From Tubulanus polymorphus (taxonomy: Eukaryota > Nemertea > Palaeonemertea > Tubulaniformes > Tubulanidae), in assembly GCF_964204645.1 (NCBI RefSeq), contig NC_134027.1, positions 27,392,485-27,456,484 on the forward strand: DNA of 64,000 nt, in the 5' to 3' direction. How positions within the stretch are numbered: position 1 is the stretch's first letter; every line of letters starts with the position of its first letter. A model generated the notes under the pieces. The model was not told the origin of the DNA and did not search any database. It worked only from the letters and a program-made list of their open reading frames with translations. Shown here piece after piece: positions 42,820 through 54,105 of this stretch. The position numbers were made by a program, and so were the translations under genes.

Positions 42820-43700
42820 TAACGAGGTTCAACTGTATTACACAGAAATTCAGCTAGTCTTGTATTAATTAATCCTTTTACATCAAGTGTAAATAACATG
42901 AATGAATGTGAGATTCTAATATTAACGAACCATAGTTTAATCCAATAACTATATATATATATATAAATATAGAGCTACAGTCAAACTCTGTGTAAGTCAT
43001 CATTTGGATAAGTCATCACATTACTGAAGTCATCCTTATTTTTGAGTCTTGATTTGTTTTTTTGCAATTCCATTTTACTAGGTGAAAGTCGTCATTTGGA
43101 TAAGTCGTCACACATTACTGAAGTCATCTCATATTTCTAATTCAATTTACTAAGTCGTCCAAACTACAATGACTTCACGATGAGTTAGTCTGTAATAATC
43201 ATTAATTAAGGTAATGTTTGTGTAAAGTAAACATTCTATATCTCTTTCTCGATGTATGAATTTATTCACCGTATGATTTCATTTTTCAACAGGATAAGTG
43301 AAATATATTTTTTTCATTTATAGAAATGTTTTCTTGTGTTTTCTTCCTTGTCGTCTCATTTCCCATTCAATGGATCTAAGGTTGACTCACTCTGAAGTAC
43401 GTGTAGTTTACAGACCGTTCGAATTCAAATTAAATGCATGAAACTTAGTGAATACAGTAACCTGTCTGTGGTCGATCTGATATTGCCACAAAGCCAAAAC
43501 CGTATCACCAAGGATTCGCATTATTGTATTTTCAAAATAGCAATTGTTTATCTGCCTTTATACAATAAATCAACGTCTTTGGATAATTTAGCATCCAAAC
43601 CACTTCAAGTGCAAAGCAGCATTCAATTGTAACTCCCGGATAAAATTCGTCGACTTTCGCTGAACTGCATGCCCCTCATCTGGTGAACATCAATATCCAG
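42820..43700. other. Intergenic stretch without a recognisable gene
   Basis: AT-rich. It contains a short (AT)n run near 42952 and imperfect repeats of AAGTCATCACATTACTGAAG near 42990-43190. An open frame of 64 codons at 43438-43632 has no motif I recognise and is not called. Confidence 0.5.
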
Positions 43701-43708
43701 GATCTTTT

Positions 43709-43945
43709 ATCAAAAACGAAAAACTGACACTTTTTTCATACAGTTGGTGAAGTTGGAAGATGAGTTAATGGCTCTGATGCCCTGTCGACCCGCCGTGTAT
43801 TAGTGAACGGGATGAAGAAATTGTACCCTAACGTTGTTGACGAATTGAGAAACAGTATAAACTAGATGACAATCGCGCGCTTCGTAAATATACTGTAGAA
43901 AGTCATGGATCTACTAATGAAACATTGCTAATCGCTCAGAAATAG
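43709..43945 (+). pseudogene. Decayed C-terminal fragment of a histamine N-methyltransferase-like gene
   Basis: CATACAGTTGGTGAAGTTGG at about 43737 matches CATACAGTTGGTAAAGTTGG in the intact gene at 46013. CTCTGATGCC, CGTGTAT and AGTGAACGGGAT follow in the same order. The fragment ends with codons for ETLLIAQK and a stop, against ETFVIARE and a stop in the intact copy. A single-base loss after the GGA codon shifts the frame at once, and more indels follow. It is therefore a broken paralogue 1.7 kb upstream of the intact gene. The N-terminal half was not found. Confidence 0.75.
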
Positions 43946-44299
43946 TTGAACACGTAGTATTGCATCATTCAGACTCGTATTTATCCCGACTCTCCTTATG
44001 AGTGAAATTCATTAAAAACTCATAACTCTGCAGTTTCACTGAATAGCACATCACGTTATTTTCGCGCGTCTGCGATTCTATAGGCACTTTTACGAAATTG
44101 AATCTGATTCGGTTTAGCTAAATCCGATTCGATGTCGGAAAACGAAAGGATTAGTAAATCGAATCTTATTTCATATTGGACTCGTTTAGATATTAGACTG
44201 GTTAACTGTATCTATTTTCAATAATTCATATTGAATAGGACAGGCAACCAGTCTATGTAGATATATCACTACATATAACTATTCCGTTATAGTTCTATG

Positions 44300-44995
44300 A
44301 TCACCACAATGCGACCAGGCCAAAACTAGGATTACTACGTTTATTCACCAGGCCAACATTAGGGTTACTACGTTTATTAACCAGGCCAACACTAGGGTTA
44401 CTATGTTTATTAAACAGGCCAACACTAGGATTACTGCGTTTATTTAACAGGCCAACACTAGGGTAACTACGTTTATTAAACAGGCCAACACTAGGATAAG
44501 TGCGTTTATTCACCAGGCCAACACTAGGGTTACTATGTTTATTCACCAGGCCAACACTAGGGTTTCTGCGTTTATTAAACAGGCCAACACTAGGGTTACT
44601 ACGTTTATTTAACAGGCCAACACTAGGGTTTCTGCGTTTATTCACCAGGCCAACACTAGGGTTACTATGTTTATTAAACAGGCCAACACTAGGATTACTG
44701 CGTTTATTTAACAGGCCAACACTAGGGTTTCTGCGTTTATTCACCAGGCCAACATTAGGGTTACTACGTTTATTAACCAGGCCAACACTAGGGTTACTAC
44801 GTTTATTAACCAGGCCAACACTAGGGTTACTATGTTTATTAAACAGGCCAACACTAGGGTTACTACGTTTATTAAACAGGCCAACACTAGGGTTACTATG
44901 TTTATTTAACAGGCCAACACTAGGGTTACTACGTTTATTTAACAGGCCAACACTAGGGTAACTACGTTTATTAAACAGGCTAACACTAAGATTAT
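44300..44995. repeat. 33-bp minisatellite, about 20 copies
   Basis: The unit contains CAGGCCAACACTAGGGTTAC and TACGTTTATT. The period of 33 (11 codons) leaves both strands open for about 150 codons, with coded repeats such as NKRSNPSVGL on the minus strand. This is an artefact of period, with no start context or splice structure. Confidence 0.92.
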
Positions 44996-45078
44996 GGAAC
45001 TATGGATTTTGTAATATATTCGTAGCCTTTTTGTACTGTACACAGTTGTATCTATCACATTGCAGAGACACGCCTACT

Positions 45079-45086
45079 TGTATAAA
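45079..45086 (+). promoter_or_regulatory. Candidate TATA box of the methyltransferase-like gene
   Basis: TATAAATA stands about 290 bp upstream of the start codon at 45374, after the end of the 33-bp array. Distance and sequence fit a core promoter, but nothing else confirms it. Confidence 0.35.
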
Positions 45087-45373
45087 TAAGGGTAGTTAAA
45101 CAATTTTGATTTGGGTTGAAAAAAGGTCATCGCACAAATGAAGCCTTCATTGAGTAATAGTGTCTGTCTGACATTAATACGCAAACGTTCATAGACCCTG
45201 GGAGGTTGTAAATCTCATGAGTATTCTTTTGTCCCAGGCCTCCAGGCTCCAGCATTGGCTGACAAAAAAACTCTGACGTCACCTTCAAAAGCAAGCCAGT
45301 TTAGGAGGTCAAACGACAATTTTTTAGGCGTTAGCTCATTGCACTATCGAAAAGTCAATTCTGCCGGTTTATC

Positions 45374-46267
45374 ATGAATGACGAGACATTTAGCGATGTT
45401 TATGCTTCCTTCCGAAGAGTTTGTGGTTGTGTCGTTGGAGATTCGATCTTCTCGATACCGGTTAACTTAGCTAAAGCGTTTCGATGCTGTTTCGCTGAAT
45501 GTGCTGCAAGAGAAGATAGAGGATTGAGAGTACTGGTAATAGGTCCCGCTCACGGGCATATGCTTGAAGAAACGTTGCATAAACTTGGAGAAGATGTTAC
45601 GATCGATCAGATAGATTGTGTGGAACCGAATACTCATCTGGTGGTTGAGCTAAAAGAACGGATGAGTTTACTGGCGAGTAAGTTCAACTTCACTTACAAT
45701 ATACACAACCAACCATTTTCGGAAGACAGTGGATCATTTCTACCGAATGATTTCTATGATCTATTGGTGTTCTCGCATTCAACCTACTACTTTGATAACC
45801 TCGTTCTCATCCTGGAGCGGTCACTATTTCAACTCACCAACAAAAATGGCCGATCCTTCATCGCAATCGAAACGGATGATTTTCGTGACACTATCCGGGA
45901 TGAAATAGAAAATACCTTCTCGAAGAACACCGGCGACACAAAACCTCCTACTCGTTGTGAAAAAGTCCCTATTCACACTGTTTTGGCCGAAACGAAAACT
46001 CAAACGCTATCGCATACAGTTGGTAAAGTTGGAGCGATGGTCCATACAGCTCTGATGCCTAGTCGACCGTGTATCAGTGAAAGGGATAAAGAAGTTCGTA
46101 GATCGGCCGATGAGACGTTGTCGTTCTTTTCGGAAACAGATGTCAGGAAACAAACAGAAGACGAACGCGCTACGATACAAAATATAATCCGTGATCATAC
46201 AGTTGAAATTTATGGATTTTCTGTAATTCCATATACTATTGAAACCTTTGTCATCGCTAGAGAATAA
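45374..46267 (+). CDS. Histamine N-methyltransferase-like SAM-dependent methyltransferase, intronless
   Basis: Predicted small-molecule N-methyltransferase of 297 aa, close to the 292 aa of vertebrate HNMT. The Rossmann-fold motif I is near residues 51-60 (LRVLVIGPAHGHM; the usual GxGxG is replaced by GPAHG). An acidic residue ends strand 2 in DCVEPN (about 82-87). A motif like HNMT's follows in YDLLVFSHSTYYF (about 125-137). The C-terminus TFVIARE resembles the SFIVIEA ending of HNMT. It is a single open frame in a region where every other gene has many introns, which suggests a retrocopy or an intron-poor lineage-specific family. A broken relative lies upstream at 43.7 kb. A possible TATA box is at 45079 and a possible AATAAA at 46681. 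The substrate is not known; HNMT-like is the best fit, not proof of histamine activity. Confidence 0.75.
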   Translation: MNDETFSDVYASFRRVCGCVVGDSIFSIPVNLAKAFRCCFAECAAREDRGLRVLVIGPAHGHMLEETLHKLGEDVTIDQIDCVEPNTHLVVELKERMSLLASKFNFTYNIHNQPFSEDSGSFLPNDFYDLLVFSHSTYYFDNLVLILERSLFQLTNKNGRSFIAIETDDFRDTIRDEIENTFSKNTGDTKPPTRCEKVPIHTVLAETKTQTLSHTVGKVGAMVHTALMPSRPCISERDKEVRRSADETLSFFSETDVRKQTEDERATIQNIIRDHTVEIYGFSVIPYTIETFVIARE

Positions 46268-46454
46268 TTGAGTACCACGGCGTAGTGCAGCAGGACATTT
46301 AGAAATCAGATTTGAGTGATTCCTTGTGTTATGTCTAGATGTATTAGCAAGACTCCACGGCGCTATTGGTGTTTGGTATATGTTATTATTCTGTCCCATT
46401 CTACAACATTTCATAATGCTTTTTTATTCCTAAATTATTGTAATTTGCGCCCCT

Positions 46455-46593
46455 GGGGCCAGTTGCACAGTCGTGACTTAAGTCCAAAAGTGGTCTTAAA
46501 TCTTAAGACTGGTCTCAAGTTGTTAGATTGGCTATAGAACTGAGTTGGTCTTAGACTGGTTTAAGTCTTAGCCATGACTATGCAACCGGCCCC
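46455..46593. mobile_element. Fold-back MITE, GGCCAGTTGCACAGTC family (copy 2, best preserved)
   Basis: 139 bp. The left end GGGGCCAGTTGCACAGTC and right end GACTATGCAACCGGCCCC are inverted repeats, with TTAAGTC/GACTTAAG tracts inside. It sits in the likely 3' UTR of the methyltransferase-like gene. Confidence 0.8.
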
Positions 46594-46680
46594 TGATCAT
46601 CAACTCAGGGACTCTACATATGTATCCTTAGCTTACTGTTGCTAAGTGTTTTTAGAATTATTTTGTTGAAGTGTGAAAAG

Positions 46681-46686
46681 AATAAA
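46681..46686 (+). terminator. Candidate polyadenylation signal AATAAA of the methyltransferase-like gene
   Basis: AATAAA about 415 bp after the stop codon at 46265-46267 and after the MITE copy. It is the first canonical hexamer noticed. Confidence 0.4.
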
Positions 46687-47194
46687 AGCTAATCCAGTCG
46701 AATATGGTTTTTAAATGTTACTTCAATCATTTATTAGTCACTCATTTCTGCTCGCCGCGAATTTTTTTTTTCACACCAGGTCTGCCATTTTGTTTCTACA
46801 TTTAACATGCTATCACGTGATCTCAACATGTAAACACAATAACTACCGGTATACATAAAACACGTGTTCCTTATAAAACAGGAATAATTTGAATAACGAA
46901 ATCCACTAAGTAACAAAACGAAAATTGGAGTTAGAATATAATCTTTAATTATAATGTTAATAAAATTGGGGAAGTATATGCTCAATTTTATTAATTATAA
47001 TTTATACTGAAGTAGACACCGAGTGTAGAAGACGCTGTCCTCAATTATACCAGATCCAAAAAAGCCCCAGTCTAGACTTTTGTGTCCTTTTAAATAAAAA
47101 ATTATACGGAGGGATATCCTCTTAGCTCTGCAGGGAATGAAGTCTACGTCCTTGAGCTCCTTCTGAAGGGCCAAAAATAAATACAGGCCTCTCC

Positions 47195-47451
47195 ATAGGC
47201 GTCGCCAGGATTTTTATGGGGGTCCGAATATCGGCAATTTGGTGAATCTAGTAAGGCAACGAAGCTGCCTTGGACGAGGACGGAAGGTCCGAAGTCCCCG
47301 TGGAAATTAGGAGCGATTAAAAGCGTTTTCCCGCCACCTTGAGTGATTACCTTGTGGAAAAAACACGACTTCTTATATAGTAAAAAATGAAGAAACCTAG
47401 CCGAAAAAGGGTGTTCGTTCGCACACCCCGAACCTCCCTGGCGACGCCTAT
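47195..47451. mobile_element. MITE-like element with ATAGGCGTCGCCAGG ends
   Basis: The left end ATAGGCGTCGCCAGGATT and right end CCTCCCTGGCGACGCCTAT are inverted; GGTCCGAA and TTCGGGGTG also pair further in. About 257 bp. The open frame across it (minus strand, 106 codons) has no recognisable domain and is not called. Confidence 0.65.
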
Positions 47452-47459
47452 ACTCTCTG

Positions 47460-48520
47460 GCCACCAGACTTCAGCACCACTCATAAGTCAGATATTCATC
47501 ACAAATCAAACATTTATTTGCTAAACAAACAAGCCCAATCCTGGGCTTCCACACAATTTGTCAAATAAAATATTTATGAAAATGTGATACAAAATTAATT
47601 ATTTTTTTACAAATACTGGTAGGGGTTAGCAGTATGACAGCCTCAGATTGTCACCAAGAGAGACAAATTATTATATTGAAATCTTTACATAATATACTAA
47701 TACATAAGAAACTATTTTATATATTTTGATAATACAGCAGTTATGAAGATTGAGACTTTAATGATTATTTCAGTTCTATATACGGGGTGCAGCAGTTTAG
47801 TTACTAAAAATAACAGATTTGTCATAATTTGTCTGAATTTGGCGTGCATATTTTTAACCGATCATCCGCTTGGCTAACCATGAGGCTTGCGTGAGGATGA
47901 AAGTATTAATATTCTGACACTCCTTACACTTTTTTCCTTACACTTTCTAAATTTCCTTCCGCGAAGCGACGCCCAAGGCTGGCTTCATGTCGACGCCTAG
48001 ACCAACGCAACAGGCCGGATAATCCCCGATTAGCGCCACATAACCTCAGCGTTTTCAAACGTCCAAGCATTTTCAAACTTCAAAAGAAAAGATGCCATTG
48101 ACCGCAATTCAAGAATGGCCAGTGACCTACCTGCAATACCTTTTGAAATCATTCACCGAAGCTTTTGTTATCGGTGATGCAACCAATCACCGGCTACGAA
48201 TTTTAAGGGGGTCAGTTAAAAACTGGTGGGCGCTCCTACAAGTTGTCATTACACTTGGAAATTCTACCCGGCGAAGAAGTCTCTGTCGCTGGTTATTGCT
48301 CAGATAGGACACGTTTTAGAAAAAGAGAATTTTCATTAGATTGTAACAAACGCAGCTGAGCTGATAAACTATTCATTATTAATACAACTGGATTTTGCCA
48401 ACAGGACACGGAATTTAAAAATGACCTAAGGATTGACTCTTAAATAAAAGGATTACATTTTCAAATTGCTGCTTCATCCGCGTTACAAGGTTGCTGTAAG
48501 GTAGGTGGAACATTTATTTA
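47460..48520. other. Intergenic stretch with no supported gene
   Basis: AT-rich in its first half. The 71-codon open frame at 48092-48307 shows no motif or homologue I recognise. Nothing else is supported. Confidence 0.5.
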
Positions 48521-48522
48521 AC

Positions 48523-48952
48523 ATTAGCGGTCGAAATTATGTTTTATAGGTTTAGATTTAGGAAAAAATAGTTGCACTTTAGGTTAGGGTTAGGTTAGGT
48601 TTAATTAACAGGTACCGGTACCCAGTGTTACAGCTTCATGGAAGATACTAACAGACTCGCCTACTGATGGAAAACAAGAGCGGTCCGAATTGAATAAGGT
48701 AGGACATATTTCAGCGTGGACTTGTCAACTAGAGTTGATACGTCCATGATTTCAGTGAGAAGAAAAAGACCCCCCGGGCCACAGAAGATCGAACCCGAAG
48801 TTGAATGATGATGACAGAGTGGCTTGAAAAAATTCAGGTGCGACTTGTATGACATGTCTAATAGTTCTTGTAGATAAATAGAATTGATAGAATTTATGTT
48901 AGTTCTAACTAGTTATTTGACCCCCCAATTAAAACATAATTTCAACCGTTAA
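48523..48952. mobile_element. Possible element bounded by GAAATTATGTTTTA inverted repeats
   Basis: TTAGCGGTCGAAATTATG near 48523 is matched in reverse complement by CATAATTTCAACCGTTAA near 48934-48952, a pair of about 23-bp ends 430 bp apart. The interior has no coding signal. A target duplication was not resolved. Confidence 0.4.
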
Positions 48953-49257
48953 TTCTTAGGTATTTTGAATATATTTCACAATCATCCAACGCCCCCCACC
49001 CTCACCCCTCCCCTTAAAACGAAGCTTCCACGATTTTGTGGGTTAAGCGTGACTTTGGTAGGATGAGGAATTGACGATTTGGACTTGACAACTTTTTTCT
49101 ACATAATAGAAACTACATAAACGTTAACACATGTAGAGCTAGGGAGGTTGGACTATTAACCCCTCAAAACACATACAGATAACAGTGATACAAATATAAA
49201 ACAATAGACAAATATACACTTATACAATATTACACATTAAAATGATAGAATTAAATT

Positions 49258-49436
49258 TTTCACGCGCCATTTTATTTTGAAGTCTCATCTCGCGTCATTT
49301 TATTTCGAAGTCTCATCTCGCGCCATTTTATTTTGAAGTCTCATCCATTTTATTTTGAAGTCTCATCTCGCGCCATTTTATTTTGAAGACTTATCTCGCG
49401 CTATTTTATTTGGAGGTAATCTCGCGCCATTTTAAT
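49258..49436. repeat. CTCGCGCCATTTTATTTTGA minisatellite
   Basis: About six copies of a unit of about 30 bp with CGCGCCATTTTATTTTGAAG and TCTCAT, some shortened. Confidence 0.85.
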
Positions 49437-49504
49437 GTCTTTTTGCGCATCCAAGATACATCACTTATTTTGTTGTTCTGTAATTAATCATATATCAACT
49501 CACT

Positions 49505-49645
49505 CAGTTATGTATTGTAATATATGTATTGTAATATGTATTGTATTATGTATTGTACCATGTATTATATTATGTATTGTTTTATGTGTTGTACCATGTA
49601 TTGTATTGTGTATTGTAATATGTATTGTATTATGTATTTTGTAAT
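49505..49645. repeat. ATGTATTGTA short tandem repeats
   Basis: Degenerate TATGTATTGTA units. The 69-codon open frame (Cys-Ile-Val repeats) covering them is an artefact. Confidence 0.85.
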
Positions 49646-49649
49646 TACT

Positions 49650-50984
49650 CTTCTCACTCGGTTCTCTCTAATTAGTGTCAGTCTGCCTATAAATACTGAT
49701 TAGTAACGAAAGCTTGTGCGTCAAATAAACCTATATTGTATACTTATACTTGTCTCGTTATAATTATTCTAAACCTGGTTTATACCCCAGGCTCCTCTAC
49801 GGAATAAGGGAACATCGTGTTTTAATTCCTGATTCGGACCCACTGTCGCAGCCTTCGTCATTGGACACATGACAACTCGGGCTTGATTCGAACCCTTGAA
49901 AGCAGCAGGCCCATTTCTCTTGGACATTGAGGAAAACTTCTAAGACTAAGATTCGATTTCCAGCCTTCTTTGACGAAGAGAACTTCAGTGGGACAATACT
50001 CAGAATTCGAACTTGTGGAATGAACCTGTTTTGAAATTTTCTGCGAAAGCTTCAATTTTCTAGAGGAAAATAAATCAATTTCATATCGGTAACTATTACG
50101 ACGAGTTATAGGAAAAATTGTGCCGAAATTGAGAGTATTGAAACAAACACAGCTAACCTACACGGCTGTCTGGAATCAGTTGTTTCGGGATGAAAAATTT
50201 GCAGAAAATTCCGAAACATTTTCATTCCATCACGAGGAGACTGAAATTGACTGGTGTCCCACGTACACTGGGCAAACTTTGGTTATCGGACTTAGTCGCG
50301 ACTATAGTCGAACTAAGTAAAACCGAATGTCAGTTAGTCGGAACCATAGTTTGGAAATAGTTCGGAAATAAAGCGCATTCGGTTATTAGTTCCGACCACA
50401 AGTCGACTAGATACGAGAACTGAATTTGGCCCTTACTGGGGTACTAGGATTCTGACCCGGCGGACACGACCATCAGCCAGGAACAGTCCCGACCAGTCTG
50501 ACCAGTGTGTGGTCGGCGGATGAGAGAGGATTAATGTACAAGGCAAGCAACATCGGAGCCTCGCTTGGAAGCTCTCCACTGAAGGCGCTGCGATGCACTA
50601 ATCTCGGTAAGTGGACGTAGAAAAACATGACACTTAACGCTCGCCGGCCGCCATCAGCCAAATTTGCCAAAACTCAACAAAACGCCAAATGTTGATGTTA
50701 TGAATTGCTGTCCTAAATTCATGCGTAGAGTTTATTGGCGTTATCATCGTGAACATTTGATTGTCATTTTCCAGTACCCAAAAAGGCCAGTTCGAAATTT
50801 TGATATGTTGCAAGGAATCTCTTCACACTGAGCCCGCCCGATTATTCATCCCGATATTGAGTAATGGTAGTCACCCGAGGCTGGGTTACTCCGACAATTT
50901 CCCAATCAGTGACGTACGCCCCGATATTTGGTATTGTAAATCTAATAAATTCAATGCAATTATCGCTATATTGACCTGGTTAGA
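49650..50984. other. Intergenic stretch upstream of CCDC51; no gene supported
   Basis: Short open frames at 49858-50055 (minus), 50120-50320 (plus) and 50473-50670 (minus) show no domain I recognise. The last few hundred bases should include the CCDC51 promoter and 5' UTR, but no core element stands out. Confidence 0.45.
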
Positions 50985-52412
50985 ATGGCGAATATGGCTA
51001 AAACTATTTTAAATCTGAATAAAAGATTTCTGCTGTCAGTTAAACCACTGCCTCCTGAATCAATACAGCTGCAGTGTACACGACTGATGAGTTCTAATGT
51101 GACACAAGATAAAATGCCAGCCACACCACCTTCAGCAGCGCAGCCACAAGCTGCAGCTGCTGCTGTTGCAGCTGATGCTGGGAAGCAAAAACCGGGAATA
51201 GTAGCAAAACTTGTCGATGAAGCAGTTTCTAATCAGAAAGTCAGTGGAATAATGATGTGGTACGAGGATTTTATTGGTTTAACCGATGTGAAAACTGCTC
51301 AACAAAATGTTCTAGAGGTCAGCAAAGCAACAAGTCCATTCAATACTGGCGTCACACAGCCAGCTCCGTGTTGTTAGTGCTGCAGCCCTGCTTCATAGAG
51401 GCCTGTCACATGAAGCTGCGGGTTCTAAATCAAAGGTTTACAATAATAGCCTAGCTCGGCAGGTACCAACTTGTGGTACCTTCATGTCATAGGATACTAA
51501 TGAATCTTTGATTTTGAACCCCAGTCAGTGACACGCCCCTGTGGAGAACTCCGTAACCATAGACACAATTGTTCAATTGTTGTCGATTATTTTCAGGCTG
51601 AACGTAATTTTGCCGAAGCTCAAGAAAAACGTCGCGAGCAACAACAGATACTGACGCAAGTTCAATCGAAACTTAAAGATATCGATCATGAGTTGGATAA
51701 AACTCCGAGAGGAGACGATCGATTCCTCGAATTACTCAAAGATCAACACGCCCTCTATAGGCAGGAAGTGACGACGCACGATAAACACGCGCAGCACGAG
51801 AAGGACGAGAGGAGTTATTTCACGGAGCTGTGCACGGCTGTTCGGGACAGTCACGAGAAAGAGAGAGCTCGTACGGAACGCACAAAATACTGGTCGATTT
51901 TAGGATCGATGGTCGGAGCGTTTATCGGAATTCTCGGAGCGACCGTTAATAACTTCTTACGAAATCGAGAAATTCGAAAACTCGGAAAAACCGTCGAGCG
52001 GCAACACGACGAGATCGAATCGATTTTAGTCGATTTTAAAAATAACGCGGGAATCGTCGGACTCTCGACTCGGGGAAAACCCGACGAATCGGTAACCGTT
52101 AAACTCGGTGATTCCTCGAACGATGTCTCGCAATTATTACAAAATCAGGATAAACATTTGAAAAAACAAATCGCTGAAATAAAACAGATAGTTTTATCAT
52201 CGGCCGCAGCTGGTGCTGCAGGTGCTGCAACTGATTCATCTATAGACAGTAGAGTAGTTTATATAGGACCTCAAATACACGATATGTTGAATGATACCGA
52301 GAAAAACCTCGAATATAAAATCAAGATAAACTCATTAGCGACAGTAGCATTTGTTTACGGTGCGTTAGCCGTAGCTGTTCCTATATTATACGCAGTATTC
52401 AGAGGTTCCTGA
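50985..52412 (+). CDS. CCDC51: CCDC51/MITOK-like mitochondrial inner-membrane coiled-coil protein
   Basis: Vertebrate CCDC51 (MITOK) is the pore-forming subunit of a mitochondrial ATP-sensitive potassium channel. Two exons, 50985-51317 and 51597-52412, join in phase 0 (GAG, then GCT) to a 382-aa protein. The N-terminus from Met1 is basic and lacks acidic residues for the first 20 positions, as expected of a mitochondrial targeting sequence; an Ala/Gln-rich spacer follows. The conserved MMWYEDFIGL block ends exon 1. Exon 2 has a long coiled coil, the family block SHEKERARTERTKYWS, then a first membrane helix (ILGSMVGAFIGILGA). A second coiled coil and a C-terminal membrane helix (TVAFVYGALAVAVPILYAVF) precede RGS and the stop. 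Two membrane segments flanked by coiled coils is the family topology. The stop-codon sequence is repeated downstream. Confidence 0.88.
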
Positions 52413-53128
52413 ATCCAGTGTATTCTTAGTTATCCCTACGACCAAAGGTTCCTGATTCTCATTGACCTCCGTTCTGTGGTTCCTGATTCTCATTGACCTC
52501 AGTTCTGAGGTTCCTGATTCTCATTGACCTCGGATCAGAGGTTCCTGATTCTCATTGACCTCGGATCAGAGGTTCCTGATTCTCATTGAACTCTGTTCTG
52601 AGGTTCCTGATTCTCATTGACCTCCGTTCTGAGGTTCCTGATTCTCATTGACCTTGGACCAGAGGTTCCTGATTCTCATTGACCTTTGACCAGAGGTTCC
52701 TGATTCTCATTGAACTCTGTTCTGAGGTTCCTGATTCTCATTGACCTTGGTTCTGAGGTTCCTGATTCTCATTGACCTCGGTTCTGAGGTTCCTGATTCT
52801 CATTGACCTCCGTTCTGAGGTTCCTGATTCTCATTGACCTCCGTTCTGAGGTTCCTGATTCTCATTGACCTCCGTTCTGAGGTTCCTGATTCTCATTGAC
52901 CTCCGTTCTGAGGTTCCTGATTCTCATTGACCTCCGTTCTGAGGTTCCTGATTCTCATTGACCTCAGTTCTGAGGTTCCTGATTCTCATTGACCTCGGTT
53001 CTGAGGTTCTTGATTCTCATTGACCTCGGTTCTGAGGTTCTTGATTCCGATTGACCTCTGTTCTGAGGTTCTTGATTCTCATTGACCTCGGTTCTGAGGT
53101 TCCTGATTCCCATTGACCTCCTGCTTTT
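52400..53128. repeat. 31-bp minisatellite seeded from the CCDC51 stop codon, about 22 copies
   Basis: The unit contains GAGGTTCCTGATTCTCATTG and ACCTCCGTTCT. The CCDC51 coding end CAGAGGTTCCTGA (52399-52412) is identical to the start of several units, so the array appears to have grown from the stop-codon region. It should be transcribed as 3' UTR. Confidence 0.9.
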
Positions 53129-53147
53129 ACAGTTGTTGTGAAAGATA

Positions 53148-53390
53148 CCGGTAATAAATGTTAAGTGTTTTAAACACTGCTTCTTGGAATCAAGTCAAAA
53201 CGGGAGCACTCATAGGATTCCCATGGATGGATTGAAATGATATTGAACTGTTTTTATATTCAGATTGTAGAATATAGAAAATTCATGTTGAATTGTGTTG
53301 CTTTAAAAGCTGTGATCTGGAATAATGATGATTGATGTTTTCAATCAATGAATATTATTGTTATATATGCATAGATAGAAAATAAACTGC
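53148..53390 (+). terminator. Candidate polyadenylation signals of CCDC51
   Basis: AATAAA occurs at about 53151, directly after the 31-bp array, and again in GAAAATAAACTGC at about 53380. Either could end the transcript. Confidence 0.35.
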
Positions 53391-53434
53391 ACTCAATAAT
53401 TAATGATTCAGTTATTGTGTTAAATTGAGGATAA

Positions 53435-54105
53435 TCAGTAATTACTGATACTGATTCAGAGTGGTCCTGATACTGAATAGAGGATGTACAGGGGTGTCCC
53501 GGGTTCAGACCCAGTAATTACTGATACTGATTCAGAGTGGTCCTGATACTGAATAGAGGATGTACATGGGCGTCCCGGGTTTGAACCCAGTAATTACTGA
53601 TACTGATTCAGAGTGGTCCTGATACTGAATAGAGGATGTACATGGGCGTCCCGGGTTTGAACCCAGTAATTACTGATACTGATTCAGAGTGGTCCTGATA
53701 CTGAATAGAGGATGTACATGGGCGTCCCGGGTTCGAACCCAGTAATTACTGATACTGATTCAGAGTGGTCCTGATACTGAATAGAGGATGTACATGGGCG
53801 TCCCGGGTTCGAACCCAGTAATTACTGATACTGATTCAGAGTGGTCCTGATACTGAATAGAGGATGTACATGGGCGTCCCGGGTTCGAACCCAGTAATTA
53901 CTGATACTGATTCAGAGTGGTCCTGATGCTGAATAGAGGATGTACAGAGGTGCCCCGGGTTCGAACCCAGTAATTACTGATACTGATTCAAAGTAGTCCT
54001 GATGCTGAATAGAGGATGTACAGAGGTGTCCCGGGTTCGAACCCAGTAATTACTGATGCTGATTCAAAGTGGTCCTGATACTGAGAAGAGGATGTACATG
54101 TCACT
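53435..54105. repeat. 76-bp minisatellite with a GGGTTCGAACCC motif in each unit
   Basis: Eight to nine copies of a unit with GTAATTACTGATACTGATTC and GAATAGAGGATGTACATGGG, closing with CCCGGGTTCGAACCCA. The closing segment fits the B-box (T-loop) consensus of RNA polymerase III genes, but no A box or tRNA fold is present. Confidence 0.9.

Noticed and set aside
44301-44961. Open frames of about 150 codons on both strands with 11-residue repeats
   Set aside because: The 33-bp satellite has a period divisible by 3, so both strands stay open by construction. No splice or family support.
46007-46414. 135-codon minus-strand open frame
   Set aside because: Shadow of the methyltransferase-like coding sequence on the other strand.
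47144-47464. 106-codon minus-strand open frame as a possible gene
   Set aside because: It spans an inverted-repeat-bounded MITE-like element and shows no domain.
48092-48307. Short open frame considered as a transposon remnant
   Set aside because: No reverse transcriptase, transposase or other motif was seen.
53435-54105. Tandem tRNA genes because of GGGTTCGAACCC
   Set aside because: No A box, no cloverleaf and no acceptor stem pairing by eye; only the B-box-like motif is present.
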